Notes under the pieces: generated by a model
Told to the model about the DNA's origin: nothing
Database searches by the model: none
What the model saw: the letters and a program-made list of their open reading frames with translations, nothing else
Source: Candidatus Kariarchaeota archaeon
GTDB lineage: Archaea; Asgardarchaeota; Heimdallarchaeia; Heimdallarchaeales; Kariarchaeaceae
Reading direction: 5' to 3'
NCBI GenBank assembly: GCA_016839545.1
Contig: JAEOUB010000272.1
Span: 1-8,161, forward strand
DNA length: 8,161 nt
Made by a program: the position numbers and the translations under genes
In this document: one piece after another, positions 5,624-8,161 of the stretch
Numbering within the stretch: position 1 is the stretch's first letter
How the letters are laid out: the number at the start of each line of letters is the position of its first letter

Positions 5624-6682
5624 ATGGGAGTAAAGAAGCTGTCAGATATATTTAGCAAATCATCAATTGAAATTAACATAGATAAAACTCTTGCAGATTA
5701 TAACGGCAAATATCTGGCATTTGATGCCTTCAACGTTCTATTTCAGTTCATGGCATCGATTAGAGATGACACAGGACAATCCTTGGTAGATCAGGAAGGG
5801 AATGTAACTTCTCATCTTATTGGGATCCTGACCCGAAATAGTAATCTGATCCAGCAAGGAATTACCCCCGTCTATGTTTTTGATGGGAAAAGTCATGAGT
5901 TGAAATCAGTTGTACAGAAAGAACGGCGGAGTAAAAGAGAAGTTGCAAAGAGAGAATATGATAAAGCGCTAGAGGAAGGTGATCTGACAAGAGCTAAGAA
6001 ATTTGCATCTAGAGTGAACTACCTCAATGATACCATGATTGAAGATGCCAAGAAGCTCTTGACTCTCATGGGGATCCCAGTGGTACAGGCTCCAGGAGAG
6101 GGTGAAGCTCAGGCAGCACAATTAGCACTTGAGGGGAAAGTATATGCCACTGCAAGTCAAGATTATGATGCCCTCCTCTTCGGCACTCCTATAATGGTCA
6201 GAAACGTCAACATAACCGGTAGACGGTCCCTACCTGGAGGATCCGGGTTCAAAGTTATCAACCCCATTGAAATTGAATTATCATTGCTTCTCAAGGGATT
6301 GGATTTAACAAGAGAACAACTCATCGATGTAGGTATTCTATTAGGCAGTGATTTCAATCCTGATGGAGTTGCAGGAATTGGTCCCAAAACTGCGTATTCC
6401 CTCATGAAGAAACACGGGTCTTTCATTGAAACTGAGAAAAATGATAAGCGAGTCAAAGATGCAGAGATCCCTTATGAAGAAATCCGGGATATTTTTACTC
6501 AACCCAACGTAATAACCGGTTTGGAGCTCGATAAATCAATGTCATTTGATGGCGAAAAAGTCCTATCATTTCTAGTTGATCAGAAAAATTTCAGTGAAGG
6601 TAGATATACCAACATAATCAGAAAGACTGAGAAAGTTCTTCAAGATAAACAAAAGCAGACGGCCCTTGATGATTTCTTTTAG
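5624..6682 (+). CDS. fen: Flap endonuclease 1 (FEN1/RAD2 family)
   Basis: This 352-residue structure-specific nuclease removes 5' flaps during Okazaki fragment maturation and long-patch base excision repair. It begins MGVKKLSDIF, as archaeal and eukaryotic FEN1 do. The two-metal active site is intact: Asp34 (AFDAFN), Asp87 (VFDGK), Glu159 and Glu161 (APGEGEAQAA), Asp180 and Asp182 (SQDYDALLFG) and Asp243 (GSDFN). The basic helical-arch region is at about 90-135 (KERRSKREVAKREY), and the helix-three-turn-helix that binds duplex DNA is GIGPKTAYSLMKKHGS (251-266). The protein ends QTALDDFF (345-352), a perfect QxxLxxFF PCNA-interacting box. The length is at the upper end for archaeal members. 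It lies 51 bases after pcm, and no strong promoter is seen between them. Bacteria use a PolI 5'-nuclease domain instead, so this is the best protein marker of an archaeal genome here. Confidence 0.96.
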   Translation: MGVKKLSDIFSKSSIEINIDKTLADYNGKYLAFDAFNVLFQFMASIRDDTGQSLVDQEGNVTSHLIGILTRNSNLIQQGITPVYVFDGKSHELKSVVQKERRSKREVAKREYDKALEEGDLTRAKKFASRVNYLNDTMIEDAKKLLTLMGIPVVQAPGEGEAQAAQLALEGKVYATASQDYDALLFGTPIMVRNVNITGRRSLPGGSGFKVINPIEIELSLLLKGLDLTREQLIDVGILLGSDFNPDGVAGIGPKTAYSLMKKHGSFIETEKNDKRVKDAEIPYEEIRDIFTQPNVITGLELDKSMSFDGEKVLSFLVDQKNFSEGRYTNIIRKTEKVLQDKQKQTALDDFF

Positions 6683-6777
6683 TATTCTCAAGATAATGAG
6701 CTTATCATCAGTGTCATAACGTATCAGCAACTCTTTAACTAACCTTATTTGTGAGAGGAACGGAGACTGTTCAGAGC

Positions 6778-6981
6778 ATGGAGCTGTCACTAAGAATAAA
6801 GTACTTTACATTTCTCATCTTGGGTGTGATGTTTATTGTCACAGGTATTGCACTCAATGAGTTGGATATTCTAGCTGAAATCACTCGAGGTGATTTCGAC
6901 GCATGGTATGATTTTCTTGCACCATGGGTGGGTAGCTCAGAGCGACCTAACTCGCAACTACCTGTGCCCTGGGATCAGTGA
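6778..6981 (+). CDS. Small single-helix membrane protein upstream of the NapH-like gene
   Basis: This 67-residue protein has a short basic N-terminus (MELSLRIKY), one hydrophobic helix at about 9-27 and a C-terminal part rich in acidic and aromatic residues (RGDFDAWYDFLAPWVG). I recognise no family. Its stop TGA is four bases before the ATG of the NapH-like gene, so the two are almost certainly one operon, and it may be a small subunit or assembly partner of that protein. The ATG at 6778 is preferred because the hydrophobic helix follows at the usual distance. An in-frame GTG at 6751 would add nine residues and cannot be excluded; GGAG at 6762-6765 is rather far (12 bases) from the ATG. Homologues, if any, may be missed because of the short length. 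Confidence 0.6.
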   Translation: MELSLRIKYFTFLILGVMFIVTGIALNELDILAEITRGDFDAWYDFLAPWVGSSERPNSQLPVPWDQ

Positions 6982-6985
6982 TATT

Positions 6986-7909
6986 ATGGCGACAAAATCT
7001 AACCCCGAAAACAATCCTCTGAAGGAGTGGCTTTCAACACTCCCTAACAAAAGGATCCGGACTCTACGATTAGTTTCACAGCTCACTTTCTTCTTCTTGT
7101 TTAACGGAGTCATATTTGGCCTTTCAAGGATACAGTTTCCTATTCCAGTAGTTTTACCACCAGGAGCACCGTATGCAACTGCTTGGGGTGGTTTCTCAGC
7201 CTTACAGTATATACTAGCTGTGGGTCAGTTCCCATTCCTTGTACTTGGTGTCTTCTTTCTGACCGGTGCTATTTTTGGAAAACTCACATGTGGATGGGCC
7301 TGTCCTGTCGGTTTCTGGCAAGATTTACTTTCCTGGTTGCCGATTTCAAAGATCAAGGTTTCACGACCTACAAACAGAGACCTCCAAGATTTCTCAGGGT
7401 TCTTCCTATGGGGTTCTATCATAGTCGCTGGTTTCTTTGGTATCCAAAGATTCAATGGACAACTTACTGGAGGAGATTTCTGGACGTTCATGCCTTTCGA
7501 TGCAATCATTGACCCTGCCGGAACTATGTTTGTAACATATTTCTACGCACTCCTATGGGGAGTCTTCGACACAGATTCCTTACTTGATACGGTTGGTAAC
7601 CTATTCCTCTGGAAGACATTCATTCTAGCAATATTCACATACATTTCTATCAAAGTACCCCGAGCCTACTGCCGGTGGTTCTGTCCCACTGGAGCACTAC
7701 TTGGATATGTCTCATCTAATTCAATCTTAACTATCAAAAGAGATCCCACAAAATGTGTGGATGGATGTGATGCATGCGAGAAAGCATGCCCAACAGGCGT
7801 ACCAATCACAGATGAGTCCACTGATGGGATTGCAAACAATCTCTGTATCCTCTGTGGAAACTGTGTAGATGCCTGTCCTGATGCAATGAGCTTCGGTTTC
7901 AGGTTCTAA
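6986..7909 (+). CDS. NapH-like membrane polyferredoxin (4Fe-4S electron transfer protein)
   Basis: This 307-residue membrane protein resembles the NapH/NosR/CcoG group, which passes electrons between the quinone pool and Fe-S or other redox partners. About five hydrophobic segments are seen, near 29-49, 78-100, 137-153, 178-195 and 206-223. Two CxxxCP motifs sit at the ends of helices: CGWACP (C102, C106) and CRWFCP (C229, C233). The C-terminus carries two 4Fe-4S sites: C257, C261, C264, C268 (C-x3-C-x2-C-x3-CP) and C287, C290, C293, C297 (C-x2-C-x2-C-x3-CP). The ATG at 6986 is chosen because it follows the small membrane protein gene by four bases. An upstream in-frame ATG at 6890 would overlap that gene by 92 bases and add 32 residues unlike the family. 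No catalytic partner (such as nitrate or nitrous oxide reductase) is in the window, so the electron acceptor is unknown. Confidence 0.88.
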   Translation: MATKSNPENNPLKEWLSTLPNKRIRTLRLVSQLTFFFLFNGVIFGLSRIQFPIPVVLPPGAPYATAWGGFSALQYILAVGQFPFLVLGVFFLTGAIFGKLTCGWACPVGFWQDLLSWLPISKIKVSRPTNRDLQDFSGFFLWGSIIVAGFFGIQRFNGQLTGGDFWTFMPFDAIIDPAGTMFVTYFYALLWGVFDTDSLLDTVGNLFLWKTFILAIFTYISIKVPRAYCRWFCPTGALLGYVSSNSILTIKRDPTKCVDGCDACEKACPTGVPITDESTDGIANNLCILCGNCVDACPDAMSFGFRF

Positions 7910-7936
7910 TGATCCAATCGATTTTGACCCTATATC

Positions 7937-7948
7937 TAAAATAATAAG
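7937..7948 (+). promoter_or_regulatory. Possible AT-rich promoter element of the HEAT-repeat gene
   Basis: The run TAAAATAATAAG is centred about 27 bases before the ATG at 7971, with no ribosome binding site in between, consistent with a leaderless start. TATATCTAAA just upstream (7931-7940) is an alternative box that would give a leader of roughly ten bases. Both are weak matches. Confidence 0.25.
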
Positions 7949-7970
7949 CAATCAATCTTCTGACGTATCT

Positions 7971-8161
7971 ATGGACGACAATATTCCTGCAGAATTGAAG
8001 ATGACTGTCAGTCGTTTGTATTCTCAAGATGCAAATGATCGAGTTAAAGCAGCAGGTGAACTTGGCGAGATTGGAACACCTGAAGTAGCAGAGATTTTGT
8101 TAAAAGTCGCCTATGAGGATGAAGCGTCAACAGTCCGACAGATGGCAATTCAATCTTATGG
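7971..8161 (+). CDS. HEAT-repeat (PBS lyase-like) protein, 5' part
   Basis: The reading frame from this ATG stays open to the window edge (63 complete codons plus two bases). After a short lead (MDDNIPAELKMTVSRLYS), it shows a clear HEAT helix pair: DANDRVKAAGELGEIGTPEV followed by AEILLKVAYEDEASTVRQMA. The spacing of DxxxxVRxxAxxxLG-type positions is typical of the short bacterial/archaeal HEAT_PBS units, which form a superhelical scaffold for protein binding. The second unit starts at EDEASTVRQMAIQSYG and is cut off. It begins 61 bases after the NapH-like gene and could be the end of that operon or a separate unit. The partner and total length are not visible. Confidence 0.75.
   Translation, partial: MDDNIPAELKMTVSRLYSQDANDRVKAAGELGEIGTPEVAEILLKVAYEDEASTVRQMAIQSY

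Noticed and set aside
6692..6706. Hairpin GATAA/TTATC after fen1 as a terminator
   Set aside because: Only five mostly A-T pairs and no following T run.
6705..6735. Minus-strand CTGA and TGATGA elements resembling another C/D RNA
   Set aside because: The boxes are in the wrong order with no C box before the first CTGA and no closing stem.
6890..6985. Longer N-terminus for the NapH-like protein
   Set aside because: It would overlap the small membrane protein gene in another frame, and the extra 32 residues do not look like the family N-terminus.

Overview
The window looks archaeal. Four things point that way: a flap endonuclease (FEN1) ending in a canonical PCNA-binding box, a Trm5-type tRNA m1G37 methyltransferase, a probable C/D box guide RNA, and start regions where a TATA-like box sits about 25 bases before the start codon, as expected for leaderless transcripts. 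The sequence is moderately AT-rich by eye. An Asgard or similar mesophilic lineage is plausible but cannot be shown from this window.

Layout. Positions 1-1987 (+) are the end of a MacB/LolCDE-type export operon: the last 93 residues of an FtsX-like permease, then two different ATPases packed with spacings of 1 and 0 bases. The first ATPase carries an extra C-terminal segment that resembles an AbrB/SpoVT swapped-hairpin domain. A separate gene at 2071-2673 (+) encodes a PRC-barrel-like protein. It meets a diacylglycerol/sphingosine-kinase-family lipid kinase (2670-3596, -) tail to tail, with the two stop codons overlapping.

Positions 3597-3820 contain no protein gene but hold the most interesting item. 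On the + strand, a TATA box is followed at promoter distance by a 73-base unit with a 6-bp terminal stem, an exact C box, a D' box, a near C' box, a 12-base guide and an exact D box, then a T-rich tract. This reads as a C/D box sRNA. From memory of the rRNA, its D guide complements the A-loop (helix 92) region of 23S rRNA.

The guide RNA converges on trm5 (3821-4828, -), whose SAM-binding motif has lost its usual glycines. Divergent from trm5 is pcm (4916-5572, +), encoding protein L-isoaspartate methyltransferase, followed by fen1 (5624-6682, +). Next come a small one-helix membrane protein (6778-6981) and a NapH-like polyferredoxin (6986-7909), a likely two-gene redox unit. The window ends inside a HEAT-repeat protein starting at 7971.

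Functionally the window mixes export, lipid phosphorylation, RNA modification (a guide RNA beside a tRNA methyltransferase), protein repair, DNA replication/repair and membrane electron transfer. Only the export operon and the membrane redox pair look like true multi-gene units.
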